Assembly (NCBI RefSeq): GCF_001422325.1
Contig: NZ_LMMR01000005.1
Span: 186,001-250,000, forward strand
Source of the DNA: Leifsonia sp. Leaf264
GTDB taxonomy: Bacteria; Actinomycetota; Actinomycetes; Actinomycetales; Microbacteriaceae
Direction: 5' to 3'
Length of the DNA: 64,000 bases
This document shows, one piece after another, positions 53,135 through 60,279 of this stretch. The notes below the pieces were generated by a model. That model saw only the letters and a list, made by a program, of their open reading frames with translations. It ran no database searches and had not been told where the DNA came from. Made by a program: the position numbers and the translations under genes. Every line of letters begins with the position of its first letter. Within the stretch, counting starts at the first letter, position 1.

Positions 53135-53490
53135 CGCAGGCGCCGGCTTCCCACATGACCTGCGGCGCGAATCACTCGCCCGTCTCGGTCAAGCTGCGGC
53201 AACTCCGGGTACATTCCCGCGGTGGTCGTGTAGCCGGCACGGGATTCGCGGATCGCTTTGACCATCGCGGTGAAGTAGAAGACCAGGGTGAGCACGAAGG
53301 ATGCGACAAGCAGGCCGATCAGGATGGACAGCCACCAGGTGACGGCCTCGGCGGTGCCGCCGACAGCGAAGTAGCCGATGAGGCACACCACGGTCAGGCT
53401 GAGCATCACGTGGGTGGTCGGGCGGAGCGGCCGCGCCCATTCGAACGCAGTCCAGCCTTTCAGCATCGGCGTATCAGTGTCCGTGGTCAC
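53131..53490 (-). CDS. two-span membrane protein (119 aa)
   Basis: A GTG at 53490 overlaps the Cys-rich gene's stop (GTGA). Spans at about residues 26-45 (THVMLSLTVVCLIGYFAVGG) and 51-74 (VTWWLSILIGLLVASFVLTL), flanked by basic residues; acidic Asp-rich N-terminus. ATGA-coupled downstream. No family recognised. Confidence 0.74.
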   Translation of the reverse strand: MTTDTDTPMLKGWTAFEWARPLRPTTHVMLSLTVVCLIGYFAVGGTAEAVTWWLSILIGLLVASFVLTLVFYFTAMVKAIRESRAGYTTTAGMYPELPQLDRDGRVIRAAGHVGSRRLR

Positions 53491-53783
53491 GCCGTTGCCA
53501 GAGCGTGCTGCTGCAGCGCCGCCTCCGAGCATGTCGGGCAGTAGCGGGCGGTCTCGTGCTGGTTCGCCAGCATGTGCGGGAGCCGATCGAAGTCGACGAT
53601 GAGGGTGTCCCAGGCAACCTCGGCGCCGCACAGGGCGAGGGTATCCGCACCGCCGCCCTGCTTCATGCCCACTTCTGTGAGCTGACGGATGTGGTTCGGG
53701 CTGGTCGGGGTGGCGGTGACTCGTTCACAGAACGCAAACACCGGACCGGCCGGCTTGGCGGTCTTCTTCTTGATGCCGAACAC
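53487..53783 (-). CDS. Cys-rich small protein, family A copy 2 (98 aa)
   Basis: Paralogue of 26834-27094 with the same cysteine pattern: FAFCER, LALCGAEV, and YCPTCSEAAL. It also keeps HIRQLTEVGM, GGADTL and VAWDT. It has a longer, Pro-rich head and C-terminal tail. The GTG at 53783 follows GAGGAG; the motif ATG at 53840 reads in frame (M-M-V-V-K-K-T-P). Downstream genes differ from those of copy 1, so the gene, not the operon, was duplicated. Confidence 0.78.
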   Translation of the reverse strand: MFGIKKKTAKPAGPVFAFCERVTATPTSPNHIRQLTEVGMKQGGGADTLALCGAEVAWDTLIVDFDRLPHMLANQHETARYCPTCSEAALQQHALATA

Positions 53784-53831
53784 GGGTCTCCTCAGAGGTG
53801 GCAGACCGGCTCGTGCCGGCGTCTTCTTCAC

Positions 53832-53847
53832 CACCATCATGCGCGGT
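53832..53847 (-). promoter_or_regulatory. operon motif, class 1 with leader M-M-V-V-K-K
   Basis: TACCGCGCATGATGGTGGTG in gene sense. The ATG starts M-M-V-V-K-K-T-P and runs in frame into the 53783 gene. Confidence 0.75.
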
Positions 53848-53875
53848 AGGCGACAGTTCCGTCGACAGCCTGAGC

Positions 53876-54107
53876 TCAGCGGTCACCTGTGGCGAGGACG
53901 GTGAACTCGGCGCCCTCCATGAAATCGGCTAGGCGGTAGCTGGTCATCGTGTCACGCTCACCGGTCACCGACCAGACGAGACCGTTGCTGCCCCACTGCT
54001 CCTCGCGGAGGGCGACGACAGTCTTCGATGAGAAGGACGGGTGGGTGGGTGGCCATGACGACGGCGCCTACGGTCATCGTCTGCAGCGCGTTGGCGGGGA
54101 TCTTCAT
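53876..54107 (-). pseudogene. frameshifted small protein gene
   Basis: The ATG at 54107 overlaps the previous stop (ATGA) and follows GAGGAG, both marks of a real gene. The frame MKIPANALQTMTVGAVVMAT breaks at a GGGTGGGTGGGT run (54039-54050). With one GGGT unit fewer, the frame continues through HPSFSSKTVVALREEQWGSN and AEFTVLATGDR to a stop at 53876, 76 residues in all. As given, the length is one base over a multiple of three. It may be phase variation, a recent mutation or a sequencing error. Confidence 0.6.
54039..54050. repeat. GGGT triple repeat at a frameshift
   Basis: Three exact GGGT units. Removing one restores a 76-residue reading frame for the leftward gene covering it, so slippage at this tract would switch the gene on and off. 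Confidence 0.6.
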
Positions 54108-54496
54108 AGGTGCTCCTCAGGGTTGTAGTCGGCGGCGAGCTGGATGCCGTCCTGGTGGTCGACAAAAGTGGGGTTCGGGTAGCCGTGGCGGAGGCTCCAG
54201 AATGTCACGCCGTCCCGCCTGTTCTTCGCCGGGTCGGCTTCGGTCTTCTTTGATCCGCCGATGGACCTCAGCGGGATCTTCCCGCCCATGCTGACGCCGC
54301 CCGCGTAGCGGTGCAGCACCTTGCCGGCGCCGACGGTGACAGCGGCGTCCTTCGGGAACCCGAGGAACAGATCGACGGGCCGGAGGGTGTGGTCACGGCG
54401 GAGATGACCCTTGATGGCGTCGACGGCTTCAGCGTCGGTGTCTCCGACGCGTTCCCCTCCGCACACCGGGCAGGTCCGGGCGATCAGAGCATCCAT
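54104..54496 (-). CDS. uncharacterised protein with CxxC (130 aa)
   Basis: Begins MDALIARTCPVCGGERVGDT with one CPVC pair near the N-terminus, then KGHLRRDH, which could supply two histidines for zinc. A basic middle (GGKIPLRSIGGSKKTEADPA) and a hydrophobic-mixed C-terminus follow. TGATG overlap with the preceding stop. Zinc-finger-like DNA-binding is possible. No family recognised. Confidence 0.74.
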   Translation of the reverse strand: MDALIARTCPVCGGERVGDTDAEAVDAIKGHLRRDHTLRPVDLFLGFPKDAAVTVGAGKVLHRYAGGVSMGGKIPLRSIGGSKKTEADPAKNRRDGVTFWSLRHGYPNPTFVDHQDGIQLAADYNPEEHL

Positions 54497-54795
54497 CAGC
54501 AGACCGGCATCTGCGCAGGCGCAGTGGAGCGGCCTGTACGGGCATCGTGGTGGTCGGCGATCCGGTCCATCACATGAATGATCAGGATGACGGTGCCCAT
54601 GAGCGCGGCGGCCGCCACACCAGCCCCCACGGGGAAGGTGATGACCGTCGACCAGTCATCATTCAACGGGCCGGTGATGAGCGCGCCTGTCGTGATGGCG
54701 ACAGCTGTGAGGAGGATCGTGGCACCAGTGAACGCCGCCCCGAACCGAGCACTGGAGCGGAGGTCATCCGCGCGGCGTTCCTCGGGTGAGAGCAT
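54496..54795 (-). CDS. three-span membrane protein (99 aa)
   Basis: Spans at about residues 16-36 (ARFGAAFTGATILLTAVAIT), 45-68 (WSTVITFPVGAGVAAAALMG) and 66-82. Acidic head, short basic tail with one cysteine. Coupled to neighbours by one-base and four-base overlaps. No family recognised. Confidence 0.72.
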   Translation of the reverse strand: MLSPEERRADDLRSSARFGAAFTGATILLTAVAITTGALITGPLNDDWSTVITFPVGAGVAAAALMGTVILIIHVMDRIADHHDARTGRSTAPAQMPVC

Positions 54796-55211
54796 CAGCT
54801 TTCCTCGCCGAGCTCGTCGGAGAGAGACATCAGCTCATGGAGTGCCTGCCTGCGCTTCTCCTGTTGAGGTTCGCCGTCCCGGTAGTACGGGTTGGGGATC
54901 CTCCCGCCGCCGATAGCGACGGCGTGCTGGTCGATGTACCCGTCGAGAGGTCCGTCGTCGGCCTGGACGCGCTTCATCGCGTGGTCGATGACCGCGTGGC
55001 GGCCCTCGTCGAACTTCTTCGCGTCGCGGAGTCGGAGCCAGTCGGAGTCGAGGATCGCGGCGACGATCCGGTCGCGGTCCTGGACGGACATGAACGTGGT
55101 GACGGACCGGGCGAGCCCGTCCCCTTCGGTGAACGATGCGGTGATCGTGTCGTAGCCGATGGCGCCGCCCAGGTCGACCTCGTCGGCGATGCGCTGGTAG
55201 TCGATGCTCAT
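54795..55211 (-). CDS. uncharacterised protein (138 aa)
   Basis: The ATG at 55211 follows GGAAAG. Begins MSIDYQRIADEVDLGGAIGY; soluble helices (DRDRIVAAILDSDWLRLRDA; ALHELMSLSDELGEES) and a Pro/Tyr loop (GGGRIPNPYYRDGE). No signal. Coupled to the 73-residue gene by ATGA. No family recognised. Confidence 0.74.
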   Translation of the reverse strand: MSIDYQRIADEVDLGGAIGYDTITASFTEGDGLARSVTTFMSVQDRDRIVAAILDSDWLRLRDAKKFDEGRHAVIDHAMKRVQADDGPLDGYIDQHAVAIGGGRIPNPYYRDGEPQQEKRRQALHELMSLSDELGEES

Positions 55212-55429
55212 GCTGGTTGCTCTTTCCGGTGGGTGCGGAGGTGGGCGCGCATCTTCATGCGGGACAGGAATGCCGGCTCGCGGCTCTCTGCGGGGTCGAG
55301 ACCGCCGGTGACGTAGCCGCATCGGCATTGGATTTCAGTGCGGGCGGCGAGGAAGTAGGACGCGTACGCGAAGGCGAGGTAGATGACGGGGAACGCGATG
55401 AACCCGATGAGGATGCCGAGCCAGATCAT
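55208..55429 (-). CDS. small membrane protein with CxC (73 aa)
   Basis: The first 25 residues form a span (IWLGILIGFIAFPVIYLAFA) with the N-terminus outside. A CRCG pair and basic tail follow (MKMRAHLRTHRKEQ). The ATG is coupled by ATGA to the paralogue-family C gene. No family recognised. Confidence 0.7.
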   Translation of the reverse strand: MIWLGILIGFIAFPVIYLAFAYASYFLAARTEIQCRCGYVTGGLDPAESREPAFLSRMKMRAHLRTHRKEQPA

Positions 55430-55797
55430 GCGTTGCTCCAGGTGAGGATAGGCGCCCAGATCTGGCGTCCGTTGTGGAAGGTGATGGTGGATTTGCGGCG
55501 GCGGGCCCGCTGGACACGGGATCCGTGCCGGCCGACGGCCTTCACAGGCATCGACGGTTTCGCCCGCCCTGCCGGATGGACAGCCGACCAGCCGGGGACG
55601 TGGTCGCAAGGGCAGGCGATCTGCCCCCAACCGCCGGTGACCTTGCCGTCGAGGACTTCGTCGGTGCAGTTGCCCCACGCGCACAGGATCCTGGTTGCAC
55701 GGTCGCGGTCGGCGCGGAGCTGGGCCATCCTCTGCTCGTGGGTGACCTCCGGCATGCGGCGTTCCTGCCTGGCCTCGGTCTTCGTCTTCCGGGTCAT
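55426..55797 (-). CDS. CPCD family C protein, copy 1 (123 aa)
   Basis: Paralogue of 58863-59369: both start MTRK(T/S)KT. They share (I/T)(L/C)CAWG(N/S)CT, then GKVTGG(W/F)GQ(I/P)(A/G)CPCD, then PGW, PAG..KPSMPVKAVGRHGSRVQRARRRK and GRQI. Four cysteines (CxxxxC and CPC) suggest zinc; the invariant basic RVQRARRRK tail suggests RNA or DNA binding. ATGA overlaps on both sides in a seven-gene operon. Confidence 0.78.
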   Translation of the reverse strand: MTRKTKTEARQERRMPEVTHEQRMAQLRADRDRATRILCAWGNCTDEVLDGKVTGGWGQIACPCDHVPGWSAVHPAGRAKPSMPVKAVGRHGSRVQRARRRKSTITFHNGRQIWAPILTWSNA

Positions 55798-56114
55798 CGG
55801 TCCACCTCAACGGTGGCGTCCGGGTGGGCGTTGCAGGCGTCGAGCAGGTCGTGGAGGAACAGCAGGGTCGTCTTCACGGTGCCCCACTTGTTGTCGGGGA
55901 CGTACTGTTCGTGGTGCTCGGGGCGCGCTTCGATGTCGGCGATCGCCGGGGCGAGAGCGGCAGCGAACTCAGCGGCGGTCTTCCCGTGGAACTCTGCGAT
56001 GTCGCAGCCTGCGTCACGCCACATCTGCGAGGTGTTCCGGGTGTGGTTGCGCCAGTACAGGTCCTCGAAGAGGCCTTCGCTGTTCTCAGCGACCAAGGTG
56101 ACGTCGTAGCTCAT
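55794..56114 (-). CDS. uncharacterised protein (106 aa)
   Basis: Begins MSYDVTLVAENSEGLFEDLYW; helical middle (DIAEFHGKTAAEFAAALAPA; WGTVKTTLLFLHDLLDACN) ending HPDATVEVDR. The ATG at 56114 overlaps an 11-codon ORF from the motif ATG (ATGA). First gene of the operon; no family recognised. Confidence 0.74.
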   Translation of the reverse strand: MSYDVTLVAENSEGLFEDLYWRNHTRNTSQMWRDAGCDIAEFHGKTAAEFAAALAPAIADIEARPEHHEQYVPDNKWGTVKTTLLFLHDLLDACNAHPDATVEVDR

Positions 56115-56140
56115 CGTTCAGAGTTCCTTCCTTCTCCCAC

Positions 56141-56153
56141 CACCATGTGCGGA
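56141..56153 (-). promoter_or_regulatory. operon motif, class 1
   Basis: TCCGCACATGGTGGTGG in gene sense. The motif ATG opens M-V-V-G-E-G-R-N-S-E-R and its stop overlaps the 56114 gene start (ATGA). Confidence 0.75.
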
Positions 56154-56179
56154 TCCCCGCCGATTCGGGGACAGGAAAG

Positions 56180-56202
56180 CCCCGCGGCGCTGGGCCGCGG
56201 GG
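56180..56202 (-). terminator. terminator hairpin
   Basis: CCCCGCGGC pairs with GCCGCGGGG across a 5-base loop, between the end of the 56269 gene and the motif of the next operon. Confidence 0.65.
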
Positions 56203-56247
56203 ACTCTCCATGGGAAACAGCAGGAGACTTTGTTCCTGCACAGCCTT

Positions 56248-56261
56248 CAGGCATGTGGCAA
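56248..56261 (-). promoter_or_regulatory. possible class 2 motif (TGCCACATGCCTG)
   Basis: Between the end of the 56269 gene and its terminator. Reads GTTGCCACATGCCTGAAGG in gene sense, sharing TGCCACATGCCTGAA with 17191. No gene follows before the terminator, so it may be a relic. Confidence 0.25.
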
Positions 56262-56268
56262 CCGACGG

Positions 56269-56853
56269 TCACACGCCGACGAGGTGCATCTGCGCTCTCC
56301 GCCCGATTGCTTCCAGTTCCGCGGCGAGATCGTCGAACAGCATCCGGTCCCATGCGACACCTGGCAGCAGGAAGTCCAGCTGCGCCGAGATGACCTCCAC
56401 GTCGGCGCCGATGCCGACGACGAACGGGACGGTGGCGGGGAACGGAGCGTCAGACACTGCCGCCCACCGTTGCTTCTGGTCTTCGATCGCGGTGAGCGCG
56501 TCGTGGAGGTCGTCCACCTGCATCCCCGGTTTCAGCAGCAGGGTGCCCTGCTGGAGGAGGTCTTGGCGGCGGCCGAACCCCATCCCGCGGCGGGCAGCCC
56601 GGGTGGGTGCGGCGGCAGCGATCATGGTGCGGAGGTCGACGGCCGTCGCGATCGGACGGAACTGCCACAAGGTGCGTTCGATGTCGCGGAGCAGCCACAG
56701 CCGGTCTCGCATGTCCGCGAACATGGTGAACGGATGCAGGCCGGCTTCGCCGATGAGCTCTGCAGCGTTCTCTACCAACATGGTGAGCCGGGAGGCGATC
56801 ACTGCCGGGTCGGCGGCAACGGTGAGGGTCCGGGCGCTGAGCCTGGTGTTCAT
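56269..56853 (-). CDS. uncharacterised all-helical protein (194 aa)
   Basis: Begins MNTRLSARTLTVAADPAVIA. Helices throughout, with conserved-looking patches FTMFADMRDRLWLLRDIERT, AAPTRAARRGMGFGRRQDLL and FPATVPFVVGIGADVEVISA. No signal, cysteines or membrane span. ATGA-coupled to the 73-residue gene. No family recognised. Confidence 0.75.
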   Translation of the reverse strand: MNTRLSARTLTVAADPAVIASRLTMLVENAAELIGEAGLHPFTMFADMRDRLWLLRDIERTLWQFRPIATAVDLRTMIAAAAPTRAARRGMGFGRRQDLLQQGTLLLKPGMQVDDLHDALTAIEDQKQRWAAVSDAPFPATVPFVVGIGADVEVISAQLDFLLPGVAWDRMLFDDLAAELEAIGRRAQMHLVGV

Positions 56854-57071
56854 CGGCCGAGTGAGGCGACGTCCGTGAGCTCGTACATGTAGATGGTTCC
56901 GACGCTGTCGGCGCCGGTCATCCAGCGGGACTCGACGATGAACTCGCGGCCTTTGCCGTCCTGGATGCGGGAGCCGTGCATCAGCTTCCGGTGGGTGCGG
57001 ATCTGGTCGACGTAGCCGAGAGCGTCCTTGTGGACGGTGTCGAGCGGGGCGGTGAGGGTCGGAGCGGACAC
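56850..57071 (-). CDS. uncharacterised small protein (73 aa)
   Basis: A GTG at 57071 follows AAGGAG; an ATG at 57110 in frame is an alternative. Helical N-terminus and a beta-rich C-terminal half (KGREFIVESRWMTGADSVGT; GTIYMYELTDVA). Behind a class 2 motif, ATGA-coupled to the 194-residue gene. No family recognised. Confidence 0.7.
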   Translation of the reverse strand: MSAPTLTAPLDTVHKDALGYVDQIRTHRKLMHGSRIQDGKGREFIVESRWMTGADSVGTIYMYELTDVASLGR

Positions 57072-57116
57072 GTGTGTCTCCTTGGGTGCGGCGGGGTGGT
57101 GCAGGGTCATCGAAAG

Positions 57117-57130
57117 GGCATGTGGCGACC
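57117..57130 (-). promoter_or_regulatory. operon motif, class 2 (TCGCCACATG)
   Basis: GTCGCCACATGCCC in gene sense. Its ATG opens M-P-F-R and stops over an in-frame ATG of the 73-residue gene. Confidence 0.5.
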
Positions 57131-57265
57131 CGGAGACCGATGTCGGTGGCGCACAGGAGACTCGGAGCTCACTCCCGGACTGGGGCATGTCGTTGACCGA
57201 ACAACGGCGCCGCCGTCCGTAATGTGCGAACCTGACCGCCGCTCCACCAGCAGAAAGATGTCTCC

Positions 57266-58306
57266 TTGACAGCCATCCAAGAACCACAGCAAGCCGACCA
57301 GCCCGGATCTCCCGACAGGACCGGGAAGAACCGGAAGGCGATCATCGTCTCCGTCGCCGCCGCCGTCGTCCTCGCGATCATCGCGGTGATCGTCATGGTC
57401 ACCGCCTCGAACCAGAAGCCCGACGCGGAAGCCACCGCCCAGAACTTCGTCAACGCCCTCGCCGCCGGCGACGCGGACACCGTGGCGAAGCTGACCAGCG
57501 CTGACGATGTGCCCAAGGCGTCGGTCGCGGCGTTCGCCGGCGCCAAGTCGTACATCACCGACGTGAAGCTGAAGGCTGCACCGGAGAAGCCGAACACGGA
57601 CAAGTCCATCTCTCGGGAGCTCACCTACACGCTGGATGGCAAGAAAGGGTCCGCCGTGTTCAACGTGAAGCCCGGCAAGGACGACACATGGTCGGTGGTA
57701 CCCGTGTACATGGGCGGTGTCACCGGCTGGGGAGTCACCGATGGTGTGGTGACCGCAACCGTCGGAGGCCAGAGCATCGCCGACGCTGACCGACTCCTGC
57801 CTGCCGTGTACCCGATCACAGCCAGCACCGACTCGCCGTACTACAGCGTCACAGACGCTGACACCGTCGCTGTGTTCTCCGACCCGAACGACCCGTTCTC
57901 CGTCTCAGAGCAGAACACCGACGCCATCAGCGCGAAGCTGAACGACCAGTTCGCGGCGATCATCACCGACTGCGTCTCCACCGACGACGCCAACCCGGAC
58001 GGATGTGGGTTCACCGCCGACATCGTTTTCGCCATGGATGACCCGGACGCGACCATGGACTGGAACATCGTCAAGGAGCCCACTTTGGCTCTGACCGACA
58101 AGTACGCCCTCTACAACATCGAAGGCAGCTTCAGCGCTGAAGGCCAGGTGGCCCACCCGGACTTCACCACGTTCCTCGATGAGTTCGAGTACGGGTTCGT
58201 CGGGAACTGGGACTGGAAGGACGGAGAGCCGACCATCACCAACCTGGAACGGGACGATAACTCCTACACCTTCAACGGGGACACGACGGTCGCCATCACA
58301 AACTGA
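57266..58306 (+). CDS. membrane-anchored protein, DUF4878-like extracytoplasmic domain (346 aa)
   Basis: A TTG at 57266 follows GAAAGATG. A basic head (DRTGKNRK) and span (residues 24-47, AIIVSVAAAVVLAIIAVIVM) precede a periplasm-facing part. That part starts DAEATAQNFVNALAAGDADT, which resembles DUF4878/nuclear-transport-factor-like domains. Two beta-rich domains follow (VYMGGVTGWGVTDGVVTATV; YNIEGSFSAEGQVAHPDFTT). Monocistronic and rightward, with no motif; hairpin after stop. Role unknown. Confidence 0.8.
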   Translation: MTAIQEPQQADQPGSPDRTGKNRKAIIVSVAAAVVLAIIAVIVMVTASNQKPDAEATAQNFVNALAAGDADTVAKLTSADDVPKASVAAFAGAKSYITDVKLKAAPEKPNTDKSISRELTYTLDGKKGSAVFNVKPGKDDTWSVVPVYMGGVTGWGVTDGVVTATVGGQSIADADRLLPAVYPITASTDSPYYSVTDADTVAVFSDPNDPFSVSEQNTDAISAKLNDQFAAIITDCVSTDDANPDGCGFTADIVFAMDDPDATMDWNIVKEPTLALTDKYALYNIEGSFSAEGQVAHPDFTTFLDEFEYGFVGNWDWKDGEPTITNLERDDNSYTFNGDTTVAITN

Positions 58307-58321
58307 TCATCCACAAATGAT

Positions 58322-58354
58322 GAACGCCGCCTCGACACTGTCAGGGCGGCGTTC
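58322..58354. terminator. bidirectional terminator
   Basis: GAACGCCGCC pairs with GGCGGCGTTC across a 13-base loop, between the stop of the 57266 gene and the converging 58373 gene. T-rich on the right. Confidence 0.7.
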
Positions 58355-58372
58355 TTCGTTGAGGCGCGCGTA

Positions 58373-58870
58373 TCAGGCGCCGTCAACGGCGACTCGGTAC
58401 GAGCTGGTGATCGCCGCCAGTCGGCTGTCGTTGAGGCGGTGAATGGTGGCGATCGCAGTCGCCCAGGTGACGCCGTATGTGCCGGCGATGTGGTGGGCGA
58501 GGGCTGTGGATCTGACATCACCGCCGTTTGCCAGGATCCAGGCGAGGATCTCGTCGGTGTTCACACCTGCTCGCTCGTCCGCGAGCTTGCGGTTGAGTTC
58601 AGCGGCCCCGCGAAGGCGTTCCTGCTGTCGTTGTTCTGCACCGGGCAGCGGCACTCCAGGCCGCAAGCCGAGCGCCACCCTCAGGATGATCTCCAGCGTG
58701 TCTGCGGCGTCGGACAGTCCACCGTTGTAGCCGCGGTCGAAGACTGTCCTGACCGGCTTGCCGGTGCGGAAGGTGTCGGCGAGCTCGATGATCGCCTCCA
58801 CCAGTTGCCCATGGGCTGCGTGCGGTTGGGTGTTCTCGGAAGTGAGCTCAGCGATCGTCGGTTCAGGCAT
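58373..58870 (-). CDS. protein with C-terminal winged-helix-like domain (165 aa)
   Basis: Last gene of an eight-gene operon. Helical first half, then (about 105-160) IAWILANGGDVRSTALAHHI followed by YGVTWATAIATIHRLNDSRL and a short strand pair, a winged-helix pattern. A DNA-binding role is a fair guess. The start overlaps the previous gene by eight bases. No family name. Confidence 0.72.
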   Translation of the reverse strand: MPEPTIAELTSENTQPHAAHGQLVEAIIELADTFRTGKPVRTVFDRGYNGGLSDAADTLEIILRVALGLRPGVPLPGAEQRQQERLRGAAELNRKLADERAGVNTDEILAWILANGGDVRSTALAHHIAGTYGVTWATAIATIHRLNDSRLAAITSSYRVAVDGA

Positions 58871-59369
58871 AGTCGGTGTCCTCGTCGTAGTAGCCGACCA
58901 TGAACTTCATTATCTGTCGGCCGCGGAACACAGTCACTTCCTGCTTCCGGCGCCGGGCCCTTTGGACACGGGAGCCGTGACGGCCGACAGCTTTCACCGG
59001 CATGGATGGCTTACCCATCCCGGCCGGCCATTCGCTGTTCCAGCCGGGGGTGTTGTCGCAGGGGCAGCCGGGCTGACCGAACCCGCCGGTCACCTTCCCC
59101 TGCTCGTCGAGGGAGACGGTGCAGCTGCCCCACGCACAGGTCACGTGTGAGCCGTTCCTACGGCGTGCGCGTGCCTGCTCCTTGGCAGCCGCGCGGAGCT
59201 GTCCACCGAACGCAGGGTGGTTGGAGTCCATGCCGAGCTGCTCGGCGAGCTTCGACTCGTACGCCGGTTCGTAGCCCGGCTGCTCGGTGAGGGCCTTGAA
59301 CGCAGCCATCTCCGGGGTTCGCCAATATCGGACGTCGTACCGGATGCGGGTCTTGCTCTTCCTGGTCAC
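58863..59369 (-). CDS. CPCD family C protein, copy 2 (168 aa)
   Basis: Paralogue of 55426-55797, with an inserted 40-residue helical region after residue 10 (TPEMAAFKALTEQPGYEPAY) and AKEQARARRRN before the cysteines. All shared landmarks are intact: CAWGSCT, GKVTGGFGQPGCPCD, PGW, KPSMPVKAVGRHGSRVQRAR and GRQI. A GTG at 59369 follows GAAAGG. The two copies are in operons of different content. Confidence 0.78.
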   Translation of the reverse strand: MTRKSKTRIRYDVRYWRTPEMAAFKALTEQPGYEPAYESKLAEQLGMDSNHPAFGGQLRAAAKEQARARRRNGSHVTCAWGSCTVSLDEQGKVTGGFGQPGCPCDNTPGWNSEWPAGMGKPSMPVKAVGRHGSRVQRARRRKQEVTVFRGRQIMKFMVGYYDEDTDYA

Positions 59370-59380
59370 GAGGCTGCCTT

Positions 59381-59881
59381 TCAGCGGGAAGTGGGGATCG
59401 GGTCACCGTCGAGGTCGGTCGGCGGTGCGATGTCGTCGAGGCTGAACGTCACCTCGGCCGGTGCGAACCAGCCGTGGTGGCGGATCACGGCTTCGGAGAT
59501 CACGTCGTCGACCGTCTTGCAGTGCTTCTCAGCGAGCTGCTCGGCGAGGATCGTGGCGGCCGGGGACAGTTTCACGACGGACGGGTCACGGTCGTACCAT
59601 TCGACGTAGTCGCCGAGGCGTTGGAAGTAGCGGCCGAGCCCGGTCACCTGAGCCCAAGCCGGGCCGAGGTTGGCACGGTCAGCTCCGAGCTCCGCGACCG
59701 CGTCACCGAGCATGTGCTCGTTGTGAGTGTGGTCGGCGAGGGCGTGAAGGACCGCAGCGACCTGGTTCCGGGTCGGCGCCGGATCACCGTGCAGGTACAC
59801 AGGGCTGGACAGCTTCTGGGCTTCCAGCAGACGATCAGCAGGGTGCTGGCCGGCGAGGACGAACGGGTCGAGGTCGGTCAT
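59381..59881 (-). CDS. uncharacterised protein (166 aa)
   Basis: Begins MTDLDPFVLAGQHPADRLLE. Helical (VAAVLHALADHTHNEHMLGD; TILAEQLAEKHCKTVDDVIS), with a YDRDPSV loop and Pro/Asp-rich end. No signal. Coupled to the 133-residue gene by ATGA. No family recognised. Confidence 0.74.
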   Translation of the reverse strand: MTDLDPFVLAGQHPADRLLEAQKLSSPVYLHGDPAPTRNQVAAVLHALADHTHNEHMLGDAVAELGADRANLGPAWAQVTGLGRYFQRLGDYVEWYDRDPSVVKLSPAATILAEQLAEKHCKTVDDVISEAVIRHHGWFAPAEVTFSLDDIAPPTDLDGDPIPTSR

Positions 59882-60279
59882 CGGGTTCCTCTCGGGGCGA
59901 GCTCGAACGCGACGGCCTGGAGCGCGTCGATGGTGTCGGCTTCCGGGTCATGCAGGTAGTCGGTGATGATGGCGCGGGCTGCAGCGATCTGGTCGCGCAG
60001 GACGGCGTTCTCGGCAGCCGGGTCGGGATCGGCCGGCGCTGGCAGCGTCAGGATTCGGGTTTCGAAGTCGAGGTTGACCGCGCCGGTGTTCTTCGCGTAA
60101 CTGAGGCCGAACTTCGCCTGGGATACGGTGGTGCCGGCGGTCAGCGCCAGCTCGCGGAGTGCTTCGCTGACAGTGATGCCGGGGTTCCTTCCGACGATCT
60201 CCACCATGAGGTCTTTCATCGCCTCGAGGTGCTCGATCTGCTCGGTGCGGAGCATGTCGTCGATGGTCTTGAGGTTCAC
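59878..60279 (-). CDS. protein with N-terminal winged-helix-like region (133 aa)
   Basis: A GTG at 60279 overlaps the preceding stop (GTGA). LMVEIVGRNPGITVSEALRE then TTVSQAKFGLSYAKNTGAVN and LDFETRILTLP resemble a winged helix; a helical Asp-rich tail follows. Possibly a DNA-binding regulator. No family name. Confidence 0.72.
   Translation of the reverse strand: MNLKTIDDMLRTEQIEHLEAMKDLMVEIVGRNPGITVSEALRELALTAGTTVSQAKFGLSYAKNTGAVNLDFETRILTLPAPADPDPAAENAVLRDQIAAARAIITDYLHDPEADTIDALQAVAFELAPRGTR

Noticed and set aside
56154-56268. A 47-codon frame starting at the class 2-like ATG at 56250
   Set aside because: It crosses a strong terminator hairpin and its translation is Pro/Gly/Ser-rich without features, so it is unlikely to be a gene.
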